A stretch of DNA of 64,000 bases from Acidomyces sp. 'richmondensis' (lineage: Eukaryota; Ascomycota; Dothideomycetes; Mycosphaerellales; Teratosphaeriaceae). Where the stretch lies: positions 1-64,000 of the forward strand of contig QVLQ01000005.1 in NCBI GenBank assembly GCA_003545705.1, in the 5' to 3' direction. A program made the translations under genes and the position numbers. The notes beneath the pieces are model-generated. The model saw nothing but the letters and a program-made list of their open reading frames with translations, searched no databases and was not told the DNA's origin. Shown here piece by piece: positions 51,760 through 63,047 of the stretch (the stretch's first letter is position 1; each line of letters starts with the position of its first letter).

Positions 51760-53469
51760 TTACACCAGTACATACAGCGCGCACAGCAAGCTCAGCCCCA
51801 AGATCATGAAAATCCAAAACAGCACGTTATTCAGCAAGGCCTTCTCGCGCACGCCCGGAAGACGCTGGACGGCGACGGATGGGATCTGCAACATCATGAG
51901 CACGAATCCGTAGCCACGGAACTTGCGGGTGATGCAGCCCATGACGACCTCATGGGCAATGGCGCTGACAAAAAAGGTCAGCGCGGTGGCGGCAGGCTTG
52001 GGCAGGTTGGCGGTGCGCGACGCCTCGTAGACGTGACGACGGAAGAAGTTGTGGACAGGAATGTTCCACTCGCGGCTGAATTCCATCCAGTCCTGCGAGT
52101 TCCACCAGTCGGAGTAGAAGCGACGGTCGGCGAACCGCGTGATCTCGGCGAAAAAGCCGAGAACGTACTCGAAGATGGACAGGAAGACGAGGAGGAAGGT
52201 GACCATGAAGGGGAAGAGCAAGCTGCTGACCGTCTCGGCGAAGATGAGCGCGGCATCCAGGAAGGTGGTGGTGTGCTTCAGCCGCACCGCCGACGAGGAC
52301 AGGACAGGCAGGATGAATTCCTCCGACGTAACGGTCATGAGAAAGATGCAGCCGAACACGGCCAGCGCCTTGTAGAACAGCTCGAGGTAGGAGCGCGATG
52401 GGGTGCGGGGGTACTCGAGCTCGTAACATAGCGTAGGGCAGAGCAGGTAGTCGACGAAGTTGGCCACCGTCAGGTTTTGCGGATATGTGACATTCCCGAG
52501 CGGGCTCGTGAGTTCTTCGGCGAGATCGTTGCGGAGCTGCAGCACGGGCGGCAGTTTCTTGTCATGCTCGTGTGCCTCGTCCGCGGAAGCTTCGATAGGA
52601 GGCGGGAAATGCGTGGCGGGATAGCGCACAGCATCATCCATTGGCGTGGAGGGCCCGATATGATCGAGTTCTTGCAGGCGATTGAGCGTGCTGGATAGAT
52701 GGCCATTGTAGAAGGCGTACGAGTGCAGCTTCATAAACAGCGCCAGCGTGTGCAGCGTGAAGAAGACTTGGGCCGTCCACGACCAGCGTCTCGCGAACGG
52801 CCAGCATAGCCAGGCCACTAGCCAGACTGCCTGGAAAATGCTCTGAATTACCACCCCGCCCGCACTCCACCGCAAGATGCCGCGACTCCGCTTATACAGC
52901 AGATGCAACGGCAGATCGAGCATCGTGCTACCCGCCATGGCCAGATCCACCAGCGCCAGCTCCCAGATATTCTGCGTAAACAATGGCCATTGTTTGATGC
53001 TCAACAACGCCCCCGTGTCCTTCAGATTGCGCAGCATCGCCGTGATCACCATAATCGCCAGCCCAATCCAGAACAGCACGAAGAAGCCTCGGAAGTTGCC
53101 GTAGTCGCTCTTGGGGTCGAAGTACGACACCCGCGATCTGTACTCGACTGTCGGGAACAGTCGCCGCTTGCGCCGGAGCTCGCGCCGCGCCGCCGAGGTC
53201 GCCTTCACCGACGGCAGGGCATCGTCCGGCGGTGCAGGCGTGCTGTCTCCACTGCTGCGGAGCGGGGTACGCGGGGCAGCCGGGGAGCGGGCATCAGCAG
53301 AAGAGGAAGGAGCGACCAATTCTCCATTCAGTGCCTGAGCAAGCGCGGAAGGCGCGGGGCGGCGGGCACGAGGCTGGTAGATTCCGTTCGCCATCGCCTT
53401 TGTGGCACCGTTCGTCTGCCACTGCTCCGCGCCCGTGCTAGCAGCGCTGGGCATCGCGTCGCCTGACAT
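51760..53469 (-). CDS. Sterol O-acyltransferase (ARE1/ARE2-like, MBOAT family)
   Basis: A single-exon 569-residue protein. After a disordered Ser/Pro/Ala-rich N-terminus (about 90 residues), the ACAT core begins (FPTVEYRSRVSYFDPKSDYG, NFRGFFVLFWIGLAI). Eight or more hydrophobic helices follow. The acyl-CoA motif is FYSDWWNSQDW (FYxDWWN in the family) and the catalytic His lies in VSAIAHEVVMG. Such enzymes esterify ergosterol with fatty acyl-CoA in the ER for storage in lipid droplets. Length and motifs are complete. It is convergent with the monooxygenase (127 bp between stops). Confidence 0.93.
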   Translation of the reverse strand: MSGDAMPSAASTGAEQWQTNGATKAMANGIYQPRARRPAPSALAQALNGELVAPSSSADARSPAAPRTPLRSSGDSTPAPPDDALPSVKATSAARRELRRKRRLFPTVEYRSRVSYFDPKSDYGNFRGFFVLFWIGLAIMVITAMLRNLKDTGALLSIKQWPLFTQNIWELALVDLAMAGSTMLDLPLHLLYKRSRGILRWSAGGVVIQSIFQAVWLVAWLCWPFARRWSWTAQVFFTLHTLALFMKLHSYAFYNGHLSSTLNRLQELDHIGPSTPMDDAVRYPATHFPPPIEASADEAHEHDKKLPPVLQLRNDLAEELTSPLGNVTYPQNLTVANFVDYLLCPTLCYELEYPRTPSRSYLELFYKALAVFGCIFLMTVTSEEFILPVLSSSAVRLKHTTTFLDAALIFAETVSSLLFPFMVTFLLVFLSIFEYVLGFFAEITRFADRRFYSDWWNSQDWMEFSREWNIPVHNFFRRHVYEASRTANLPKPAATALTFFVSAIAHEVVMGCITRKFRGYGFVLMMLQIPSVAVQRLPGVREKALLNNVLFWIFMILGLSLLCALYVLV

Positions 53470-54705
53470 GACCGAGCTCTGGGAGGGGCGCGGGGCGCCT
53501 GGAAATGGTTGGAAGGGGGTGGAGGAGGTGGAGGGGGTGAGAGGGGTGGGAGGGGGTGGAAATGGGAAGAAGGGGAGTGCTTGCGCGTCTGCGGTGGTCG
53601 AGTTCCGTGGGTGGTGACAACTTCTTCAGCCTGTCTTCGCAGTCGTATCGAAGTCCCTGGAGTCCGACCAAACCATCATATGACCGAGCGAAGAGCCGAA
53701 CATTCTTCCATAGCGACCGACACTCATCCACGATATATCGGCCTCTTCTTCATCCGCCAGTCGGCCGTTCAACTGCTCCCGGGCCGGCGAAGGATACGGT
53801 GTCAGCACATACGAAGAATCCCTATCCATCAGAATCCGATTGCATGTGGCTAACATGACATAAGCCGAGCCCTGCATCCGTTCATGTCCGCCGCCCTCGG
53901 TTGCTCGGCTACAGCTGGCCGCCCTCCGCCTTCCCGCCGAATAGGGCTGCGTGGCGCCGATCGCCTCGCTCAATGCGGATCTCCGGTTGTCGTCGTATCC
54001 CACATGCCTGCTGAGGATTTGGCCGGAAAAGTAAGGAGACGCGCATAGGCACTTCTTCGCCTTCGGAAAGCCGGGAGCATCTCGGGTAATGTTTGATAGT
54101 TATTGCGTTCCACTGGTGTTTCGGGCTTGATGGAAGTGGGTGGAAGTTCTCGGGACGGGATGTTGACCTTCAACCTAACACTGTCGTTGCCAATAAGAAT
54201 TCCGGCGCAGGAGGGTACATAGCTTGGACGCATCCACGATTTTCCGACACACTCGTGAATTGGGCATTTGTTCCTGCATAAACCGAACATTCGCATACGC
54301 CACCCTCGACGGCACGGGAGAAGGAATATGAAAGCCACTTCGAAGTCGTTGATGCTGCCAAGGCATGGCTAGGCCGAGCTAGGAAGGCCCCAAAGGGAGG
54401 TGGAAGGTGAATGTGGTCTTCAGTTCCCACCTCTTATGAAGGGCTGCGCAATGGTCATGAGAGGCAAGGGCTTGCACTATACATTGTCAATACTCTGTGA
54501 GGTTTCGAGAAGAATGAATCCTTGCTGCATCAACGTCCTCGTTATCAGCGTCAGTGCCCGCGAAGGCTGAGACAGTGAACTACTAGTCCTACTCGCCTTC
54601 GTCACTATTAGACCTATGTAGCTGCTAAGACAGCCGAATTGGAAACCCCAAACCCATCCATATGTGTGATGCATGCGACCAATACCTCCGATAGGATCCA
54701 ATCCC
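53470..54705. promoter_or_regulatory. Divergent intergenic region with a purine-rich tract
   Basis: About 1.24 kb. Bases 53480-53575 are strongly G/A-rich on the plus strand (GGAGG and GGGGGTGG runs). This means the leader of the minus-strand acyltransferase is pyrimidine-rich. Runs of four or more G could form G-quadruplexes. The rest has no gene I can support. Confidence 0.5.
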
Positions 54706-55254
54706 ATGGCTCTCCAATCCCTCTTCTTCTGGCACCACAAATGTCCTGCGGATAATACCTGGCGTCCCAGCCCCAGCGCCAACCGCACAGAAAACCAGGC
54801 CAACCTCCCAGCCTGGCTGGAACGAATGGACATTGAGGCCGCCACCGTCGACCTCGCCCCATTCATCGCCGGCGCCGGCGGTCTGGCCCACATCTCTCAA
54901 GCCAAGGACTTCGGATTCACTGCGCATGCCTCGATTTTCCGCAATGCAAAAACGCTGACGGCAATGCATCGCACGGCGTTGGTGCTCGTGCCGGTGGTCC
55001 TGGGATGCCAGGTCTTGGGCGTGGAGTACCGGTACGTCATCCCCCGCTGGGCGCACGACCGGGAGCGGAGGCGGGATGAAGAAGAAGTGAGGCGGCATGT
55101 TGACGTTGGGATGTGCTTTGGTGCGGCGAGTTGGCTGGTTCGTCTTTACGGTTTGAAGTGCGGGAGGGCTTTTTGGGCGCCGATGGATGTGATCATGTTT
55201 GGGGCGTTATCGGATCTTATGCATCGGGAGTATTATCGAGCACATAACCTTTGA
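54706..55254 (+). CDS. Hypothetical protein, DUF4267-like small membrane protein
   Basis: A 182-residue reading frame. I use ATG 54706 (MALQSLFFWHH); an in-frame ATG 33 bases upstream is equally possible. A hydrophobic helix (LVLVPVVLGCQVLGV) and a weakly hydrophobic C-terminal part (VGMCFGAASWLVRLYGL, then PMDVIMFGALSDLMHR) suggest a small membrane protein. It has no stop or frame problem, and its GC-rich third positions match its neighbours. The DUF4267 resemblance (short fungal four-helix proteins) is only a loose suggestion. It converges on the SLC35F6-like gene (82 bp apart). Confidence 0.55.
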   Translation: MALQSLFFWHHKCPADNTWRPSPSANRTENQANLPAWLERMDIEAATVDLAPFIAGAGGLAHISQAKDFGFTAHASIFRNAKTLTAMHRTALVLVPVVLGCQVLGVEYRYVIPRWAHDRERRRDEEEVRRHVDVGMCFGAASWLVRLYGLKCGRAFWAPMDVIMFGALSDLMHREYYRAHNL

Positions 55255-55336
55255 CGATGATGGCGGAGTCATGAGTAGACATTTGTCCATAATGTCCACT
55301 AAATCGGTAAATCTACAATCCCAACAACTGACTTTT

Positions 55337-56872
55337 TTATCGCTCCTCGTCCTCTCCGACGGCAATGGCCTGCCTACGCCGTTTTCGCAGGCATGCCATC
55401 GTAGGTGGGGCGACAATCTCGTTGAAGACGCCTGTTCCCCACACCAGAAGTATGAAGCCCAGGACTTGCAGCCATTTGAACGTCTCCCAGCCCAGACCAA
55501 GCGAGACAATCCAAATGAAAAGGGTCCGGCACGTGTCGATGGTGCTGCGCGAGGTTGCGGATATCTGCCGCGTGACGCTGAGGCCAAAGAAGTTGAAACC
55601 ACTACAGAAGAGAGCATTAGTCGCAGGGAACGCGAAGAGAAGGGAAATAGAAAAGTCCGGACGTACCCAATGCTAATCATAATGAGCAACGAAGTGACGG
55701 CGATGGCACGATGGTGGAACATCTGGTTGAAACCGGCCCTTGCGTCGAAGTATCCGCCTCTACCAGCAGCCGTCTGCCCAATGGCGGCATGCAGGACGCC
55801 CATCCCGATGAGCGTCACGAGGAAACCAAAAAGGCCTTCCCATCCCACCACCCTGATGGGATCCATGGAGTACTTCTCCATGATACTCTCCTCCAGCACG
55901 AACTGCGCTGCGGTGAAAATCTGCGCCGCTGCGATCATGAAAACACCGAGCACTGTTTCCGCGGCCGTATGGGCTTCCATAGCAGCGACGGCATCACGCG
56001 CAGCATTCAGTGCCGAACGTAGCAGTTGGTTGGAGGATGGCGTATCATCTGGGCCCCGTTGCATATCGCCAGGGAGGTAAGGAGGGATTCCGTCCTTCTT
56101 CTCCAGCGCACCCGCCAGCCCCACCAGAGCAACCCCTAATACGACGACAAACAAACTCGCCCACTTCCACCCACCGAGATGACGCTTCAAAAACAATACG
56201 CTGAACAGTCCCACGAACAGCACCAATGCTCCACGCGTCATCTGGTATATCGAGGCCGCAACAAATAGCAAACCCGCATTCATCAGCGTGGTTCCGCAAA
56301 TGTCACAGATGGCAGGCAGTGCCAACAAAAACACCTTCCACCCCGTCAATGGCCGTCGCACTGCACGAGGCACTTCACCGTCCACCACCGCCTTGACTGC
56401 CGGCGCATTGGTGGGATCTACAATCAGCGTCTGAGACGAGCTCAGGTCGGCTGCCATGGTGGCGTCTTCGCCATCATTCCCCTCATCCTCCTCTTCGTCA
56501 TCATCGGCATCTGACCCATTCACTGGCTCATAGGCAATATCTTGTGCAGGTGTTGCAGCGCTGACTTTCCTCGAACGTTTAATGACCCAGGAAACGAAAA
56601 CGACGAGCCAGCATCCACTCTCGCCGACGAACATTTGCAGCGTCTGGATGACAGGCTGTTCAAAAGTTTTGGGACGCGAGGTGTTGCAGTCGGCGACGCA
56701 TTGCATATCCTACAGTTCGATGCCATGCCAACGTTAGCAGGTGTGAGTGAATAGGGGAGACTGGGACTGGTATGGGGGATAGGCTTGCCTGATACTTGGT
56801 TAGGAGTGTATTGCAGACGCCAGTTAAGAGCATCATGCCGACTAGGAGTGGAATCATGCTTCGCGACTCCAT
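55337..56872 (-). CDS. Drug/metabolite-superfamily transporter, SLC35F6-like
   Basis: Three exons on the minus strand (56872-56789, 56709-55667, 55601-55337) give 463 residues. The first intron (79 nt) uses a GC-AG pair with a canonical CAG/GCAAGC donor; the second (65 nt) is GT-AG. Features: MIPLLVGMMLLTGVCNTLLT (helix 1), an acidic loop (SDADDDEEEDEGNDGED), then PAICDICGTTLMNAGLLFVA, ASIYQMTRGALVLFVGLFSV and FVLEESIMEKYSMDPIRVVG. This is the pattern of the fungal and animal SLC35F6 (C2orf18) family of the DMT superfamily. These are 10-helix proteins of endomembranes, with substrate uncertain. The last exon ends WGTGVFNEIVAPP as in relatives. Confidence 0.88.
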
Positions 56873-59800
56873 GTTTGATGTCGACTGAGAGGAGGGTGTC
56901 GGTGCAATATATACAAACTCAATACCCAGCAGGGTATGTATACGGCTCGGTCGCCGTCACACAAGCTAGGAGAGATAGCAACCCTAAGGAACTCAACCCG
57001 TGTCTCGTTGTCGGCTAATTGTTCTGCCTGCTCCGAGAACAAAGCCCCAAGCAACCGGTATCCGTCTGTTTACCTACACTATCGACAGTCAACTCACCTC
57101 TCTTCATCGAGAAAAAATATAACGACATCGACGGGCCGCATCCTCTCAAGCCTACAATACTGCCATTTTGAGCGTCTTCCATTCCAAATTTATCTTGAAA
57201 ATCGAGAGAGTTGTTCAAAAACACAAACCGCTTTTGTTGGGATGGCTGTTTTCTCATACTGTCCTGCTCATCAAGCAATACTCCAAATACACAGTCATGC
57301 CTTGCGATGTCTAGGCATTCAAGAACGATGGTTGACCGCTGCATAAGCACGAGTATATGATCTTTTGAACAAGTCAACATGTTGTCTCTGCAACGATTCA
57401 GGTCTTGATGTAGTAACATGCTCTAAATCAGTACAAATTTCTGCTTCTATTCTATCAAGGGCGGAATTACATCAGGTATTCTTGAAATTTTGACAAGGGA
57501 GTCTTTGTTGTACCATTCACTTCGTCACCCAGATCGAAATCGAGCAGCGGGTCAAGAATACCTGTGCTGAAACATGCAAAGGCCGCAGAATTCCAGATGG
57601 AGCATGAAGTATCTGCAACGACCAGGAAAAGGTACGCTTTCATCGAGCCACTACTGTTAGATGGAGAGAGCGCCAACTAGATGCCGTGAAACACTCAATA
57701 TATGGAGTTTAAAGTTCCTTTAATAACGGCTTTTATGGTAGGACTGATCCGTAAAACCAGTTGTAGCGCAGCACAACCGAACAGAAGCCCGATAATCTAA
57801 CCGTCTACTCATTTTTGCGCAATAATTCTTGTCTGTCTAGGCATTAGACTCCTACTGCACGGGCATTTCTCAGTCGATCTGCTGTTGTATCTAGACTTCT
57901 TAAATTCTTACAGCCGACAGGATTATCCCAAATGTTCAAGTCTATGATGTTCTAATATGACTGCTTGAGGATTAGTTCAAGATCTTTTATGGTGGTACAA
58001 ATCTAAGCACGTTATGTTCGCTCATCTGCATTATTGTCAAAACGGACGCTAGCGGGCTGCAAAGTGGTTTTTCCGTTGCTGATGTTGTTCAATCTGCAAA
58101 TTTGGATGTTACGATGCCGCTTTTCAAGACTGAGACCGAACTTTCAAGAACTCTTGTCGTGAGACACCTCTGGATTGATGTATGCAAAGAAGGGGTTAAT
58201 CTTTCCGGAGGATATTGTAGATAAAACGAAAACTTTGGATTACTCGCTGCAACTTGATATGTCCGAAGTTCGCATTCATTTATATTTTATGGATTTTCAT
58301 AAGTTTTCAGCAGCAATGGGATATCATATTCGCCAATCATGGTTAGATATCGGGATGAAACAAACTCGCCTTATTCTCAACTTCATTCCCCAATTTAGCC
58401 AAACTTTGCTCTGAACCTGTACTTTACTTGTAAAGCATCTCAATACTATGTCTTCTATATTTAAGTATTCCTGTTTTCAATCGATCTAAAATGGCAAAAG
58501 TGTCAGCCTTGTTGCCACAGGGGACTTTGAAAGTCTCTTTTTAACTATCGTCACCTTCATTTCAGGACTTGTGAGCTCCAATAACTGCCTATTGGGCAGG
58601 TATTTCGCCATGAAAACATTTTACCACCTATTTAGCGCCATGTTCGATTAGCAGCTTTACCACCTCTACCTCCCAGCTCTGCGTACCACAAATATAACAG
58701 TACAGTGGCGCAACCTGAATGATGCAATAGAAGTTTATTCCAGCCGGCTTGGTCTCCGAACTAATGTACGGTAATTGACATACACATCTCTAGAGTGTTT
58801 GAATCAGACCACATTGTGGTTTTATACCATGCCGCTATGCCAAGTGCCTGCGCTTTCCAGGAACCGTTTCTTGTGCCCCCTTACACCCTTACATCTATCT
58901 AGATTGACTAATACAGTGCCAGAATCATTCCATGTTCTGACAACGTGATTATAATCCAAGTCTGCGGGCCTGTACAATTTTCTTTCGTTCTTTTCCTCAG
59001 AAATTAAATTATATTGCTCCAGAATTAATCGCTCCCACCGTATAAGTTTATCCGATCTTGCAGGCTCGAAATAGCTTGTCCTGGGTGATCATCCAGCTTT
59101 CAGACGAACACGATGGCACTTCATGTGCATGATGTGGGTCTACGCCAGCTCATGGAAGTTATACTATGTGTAATTCCTCATCACCCATGAAGGCGTTCTG
59201 GCGGATAAAATTTCACAAGAGAGGCATGAAGATTTACTTCGTATGAGGTCCGACGTTTCGCCCTTCTCCAAATATTTGAGTGGAACTTTTTTAAGAAATC
59301 GTTCATGCCTTCGAGGATTCCTAGCCCGGATATTCGTACCCTGGTTGAGGAGAGTGCGTGACCGTGATGTCAGGAACTGATACTTGGTGTAACCACCTAT
59401 TGGGCCAAATCAGTCTTGAAAAACTCACACATCCCAATCAATATCTTAGAAAAATATCTCAATGGAAATATCCACGGGCATGAATCTGAAAGAAGCGGGA
59501 CAGCCTTCTGAGTGTTGGGACTCTATATGGAAACGTATGCGTTGAAATTCAATTTATTTGTAGATTTTTTTCTATTGGTCGCGATTTCGGGAGCGAAGGG
59601 GAATTAAAATGCCATTGGAGTGGCTGTGGGCCCTCGCATGGTGTCAGAGAAGCCATCCTTATTTTTTTTTTTCAAAGATGCACCGGTGACTTTTCGGGGA
59701 AGAGGAGGGTTTGGACAGTCAAAAATTCCCAGCCTGCTATCAATCCAGAAAAAAGCGATAATACATAGTGGAACGTGTCTATCAATCTGGTGGTAATAGG

Positions 59801-61353
59801 TATAATAAACAGCCTGATCGCCTATTGATTATGTCGGAGACGTGAGAGAGAATTTCGGTGGCGAGACGACAGAAGAAAGAATATCGGTTCGGTGTTCACG
59901 CAACGGCAGACGCCCACACTCATCTTGAAGCCAGAATTATAGGCAAAAACATAGAGTGTTCTTACGACTCAAGTTATGAACGAGTCATAGCATACAAAAA
60001 TCACCATACCCAAGTGTAGGAGATTGAAATGTTGAGCAGGTCTCGTTGAAGCGGTGGTGGCAAGAGGGTTGGCTTGGAGCAGAATCTACAGTACTAAGGT
60101 AGAGGCTCCAACACATGCAGATAATACAGCATGATTGATCGTTTTTCTGAGACCCATAGATGTGACGGGTCATGATACTGCCCTCAAGCGAATGAACTGA
60201 AGGTATTCTAGAAATTGAGGACATAACATTTAATTCTACAATTATGCTGTAATGCTTTGATTTGATGGTTCTTAACACTCTGATAGAAAACTTACAGCTT
60301 GATCACCAACAATGGACCAGACATCATATTACCTTACGCATCATCATCATCATCATCAACATCGGTGTCAATCACACCTCCATCTTTAATCTCAGCGCCG
60401 TCGAGAATCGTTACACGTTACAGATGAGTTCTGAAATATACCATGCGCATTTTGTTCTCACTCAAATGGTATTGAAGTTCTAAATGCATGTTACGTTCTC
60501 GGCCCCTGGATTTGTGACAATTTCCCTACTGTTCGAAATTTTCCAGCTTGGAATAAGAGTATACAACGTCGTCAACACCATCCGCATAATCTTTCTATGC
60601 GGCCTGAAGCCAGCTTCTACATATGGGCATTATGTTGGCACTTTACAAGGGTCGCCAGCTTGGAATCAAAACACTAACTGTTATTGTCGGCAACACAATC
60701 AATACTGCATTGCCTGTCCTTCCATACGATTTTTTGCATTCATTAGTCTGGCCTTTTTTTCCCCAACTGATGCGTTGATGCAACAAACCAGCCGAATTAG
60801 GCAATAGTTGCTCAAGGAATACGAAACGACAAAGCGCAAGGTAAAGATGCTGTAAAAATATATATCAAGATGCGAAGAAGCTAATTTATGACCAGTTCAA
60901 TGCAGCACGATCCGGAAGCAGCTCAAGGTACTTACCAAGTTCAGTATAATTCTCCAGGCTGTTTACTTCGACCCACCGCGAAACAGACAATTAACGACCG
61001 AGACAATGGCGTGAATAGCTTGACTTGTCGAGATCGTGTGTATTGTTGATTTTATATAGAATTTGATCTGACACGTCGTTGCTAACTGTATATATTCTCA
61101 CACTCTGTGATGCCTTCATATTACCTTGTCATGCAGGTCTTCTCAACCCTTTTAATTGTTTATACACAGCAATTTAGTCATCAGAACCTACCCCGCGCAT
61201 ATGTTAACAATAGGTCATGGATATATAAATATTTCAAGCAATGGCACAAACGATGGGTCAACCAATTCACCTGCAGCCAATGTACACTCAAAATTATAAC
61301 TCTTGACACATAAAGCGTCGATTACGGAAACAGGGATAGTCAAACAAGATATT
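56873..61353. other. Long AT-rich gene desert
   Basis: About 4.5 kb with no intact gene. The first part is the promoter side of the SLC35F6-like gene. An ankyrin-repeat relic lies at 58628-58716. There is a T run at 59670-59680 and a CATCATCAT microsatellite at 60340-60357. The other open frames (under 110 codons) have no domain. Composition is clearly poorer in GC than the genes on either side, as expected for decayed sequence. Confidence 0.55.
58628..58716 (-). pseudogene. Ankyrin-repeat relic
   Basis: The minus strand reads APLYCYICGTQSWEVEVVKL followed by LIEHGAK and a stop. This matches the ankyrin consensus (TPLHxAxxxGxxxVVKLLLxxGA). Only one repeat is recognisable; flanking sequence is degraded. 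It is probably the remains of one of the many fungal ankyrin genes. Confidence 0.55.
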
Positions 61354-62079
61354 ATGAGTATGTCTTCAGCGGTACATCGCACATTTGCTATTCCGGAGCT
61401 CTTAGAAGACATTCTTGTGATGCTAGTCGATGATCTCTGGTCCATCTCAAATCAGGAGGATCCACGTTCATTTAAGACATACGCGAACTCGCAGACTCTA
61501 GTGCAATTACTGCACTGCTCCGAAGTCTGCCACATATGGAGAGCTTGTATAGCTGGCTCCACACGCTTGCAGCGTGTACTATTCCTTGCTGATGATAACA
61601 CGGTCAATCGGTCATGGGACGGCGTGCCTAATGATAGTAGCAGTGATTGCACATCATCCGGATACTATCCGACCCTTTTCCCACCACGCCCTCCAATGTT
61701 GAATCCTATCCTCCAAACAACCTTCCCGGGATATCAATTCCGATTCTGGCACTTGCCATTAGAAGTTACCAATAACCGGTACTGCGCTTACATGATCATT
61801 AATCGGCATGATGTGCACCATCTTCAAGATCGGCTCAGAACTGGGCAAGGAAGAACGATCTCGAAAATGCTGCTCTCGCAACCACCTTGCATAGAACTGG
61901 AGGCGACTATCTGGGAAGAAGTGGACGAAGTAGAAGACAGTGTGGACCGCACAAGCGTTTTGATAGATCCCATAGTCCGATGCGAGACGGGGTTGACAGT
62001 TGGGATGGTGCATCAACGGGTGCAGCAGATGTTTAAAGAGCATTGGGACGTTAGCACAATTAAGCTAACGACGACATGA
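61354..62079 (+). CDS. F-box-like protein of fungal family
   Basis: A 241-residue protein from ATG 61354 (MSMSSAVHRTFAIPELLEDI). The N-terminal 70 residues look like an F-box: FAIPELLEDILVMLVDD, LLHCSEVCHIWRACIAGSTR, LQRVLFL. F-box proteins link substrates to SCF ubiquitin ligase. The C-terminal part (MLLSQPPCIELEATIWEE, then CETGLTVGMVHQRVQQMFKE, HWDVSTIKLTT) is characteristic of a large ascomycete family of uncharacterised F-box-like proteins. It is a single exon. An upstream non-ATG extension was not used. Confidence 0.75.
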   Translation: MSMSSAVHRTFAIPELLEDILVMLVDDLWSISNQEDPRSFKTYANSQTLVQLLHCSEVCHIWRACIAGSTRLQRVLFLADDNTVNRSWDGVPNDSSSDCTSSGYYPTLFPPRPPMLNPILQTTFPGYQFRFWHLPLEVTNNRYCAYMIINRHDVHHLQDRLRTGQGRTISKMLLSQPPCIELEATIWEEVDEVEDSVDRTSVLIDPIVRCETGLTVGMVHQRVQQMFKEHWDVSTIKLTTT

Positions 62080-62234
62080 GCATCCAAACCGCTCCTTGAT
62101 TGGATTCACAGAGCACGGCCGCTATAACAAGCATTGGAAGTTGCTAAGCATACTGGCTAGGCGCACCGGTCTCATTTGCAGATCAATTCACAAATCATTT
62201 CGTCAATGTTTCTTGGATATGAGAATCAGATTCT

Positions 62235-63047
62235 TCATTTTACAAACTGAATTATAACCTTTCCGTCCCCAATCTTCTGCTCAATATCAGGCAAGCCGTT
62301 CTTCGCAGGTGACTGGAGAACAAGCGTCAAGCGAACTTCTTCATCTGTTTTCCCGATACTATGCCGCTCCCTGACCTCAATTGTCGGGCCTTGAGTCCTA
62401 CCGATATCAAATGGAGTTCCTGTAGAAAACGCATTCTTTCCTTTACGCTGCTCCTGGGTAATTGCACCTAAGGCACGATCAATGCGACTGACCTGACCAT
62501 TCGCGACCTCAATAACAACACCATCAATTCCCATTGCACCACAGGGATGATGCGTGTTCCCATCGATTGCTGGAACTCGCCACTCTCTTGGCGTCACGTC
62601 ATGACACCAAAATGGAACCATTCCTCTTGTCACAGTGTCTTCCGGAAAAGTCACTTTCCACTTCAATTCCTTTCGCTTGTCGGTGACCCTGCCGCCTTCA
62701 ATCGGCTGTTTGTATCTTATATCTGAGCCCGAGTCCTCCAACCTGCTCTGCAAGCCTGCAAAGTCAACGTCGGTGCTTCTCGTCGTGAGTGCGAAGTCGA
62801 CGATTCCACAAGCTCGATCCCACCAATGGCCTTTGCGCTTCTCCGGATCATCGTTGATGAATGCGATCAATTCCAGGTATGTTCCGTCTTTGAACATTAT
62901 CAGACGATTCTCGGTTTTGCCATCCGCATGCTTTCCACCAGCTGAAACAGTAAAATTCTTGGTGATCCAGTCCGGCGGGTTGACAATGTCTTGGTGAGGA
63001 AGGAGAAGGACAATATGGTCTAGTTGTGTGAGGCTGCGAGGCATCAT
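62235..63047 (-). CDS. Glyoxalase-like domain protein
   Basis: A single exon, 270 residues, from the ATG pair at 63047 (MMPRSLTQLDHIVLLLPHQD). The start resembles the Glyoxalase_3 / vicinal-oxygen-chelate fold: LDHIVLLLP is the first beta strand with the usual metal-ligand His, followed by GGKHADGKTENRLIMFKDGT-YLELIAF, where Glu is a second ligand candidate. A later PFWCHDVTPREWRVP and HHPCGAMGIDGVVI fit the second half. Substrate is unknown. The frame is open upstream without an ATG, so an additional 5' exon is possible. Confidence 0.8.
   Translation of the reverse strand: MMPRSLTQLDHIVLLLPHQDIVNPPDWITKNFTVSAGGKHADGKTENRLIMFKDGTYLELIAFINDDPEKRKGHWWDRACGIVDFALTTRSTDVDFAGLQSRLEDSGSDIRYKQPIEGGRVTDKRKELKWKVTFPEDTVTRGMVPFWCHDVTPREWRVPAIDGNTHHPCGAMGIDGVVIEVANGQVSRIDRALGAITQEQRKGKNAFSTGTPFDIGRTQGPTIEVRERHSIGKTDEEVRLTLVLQSPAKNGLPDIEQKIGDGKVIIQFVK

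Noticed and set aside
51691..52431. 246-codon open frame, Glu/Gln-rich
   Set aside because: It lies antisense to the sterol acyltransferase, whose motifs are clear on the other strand.
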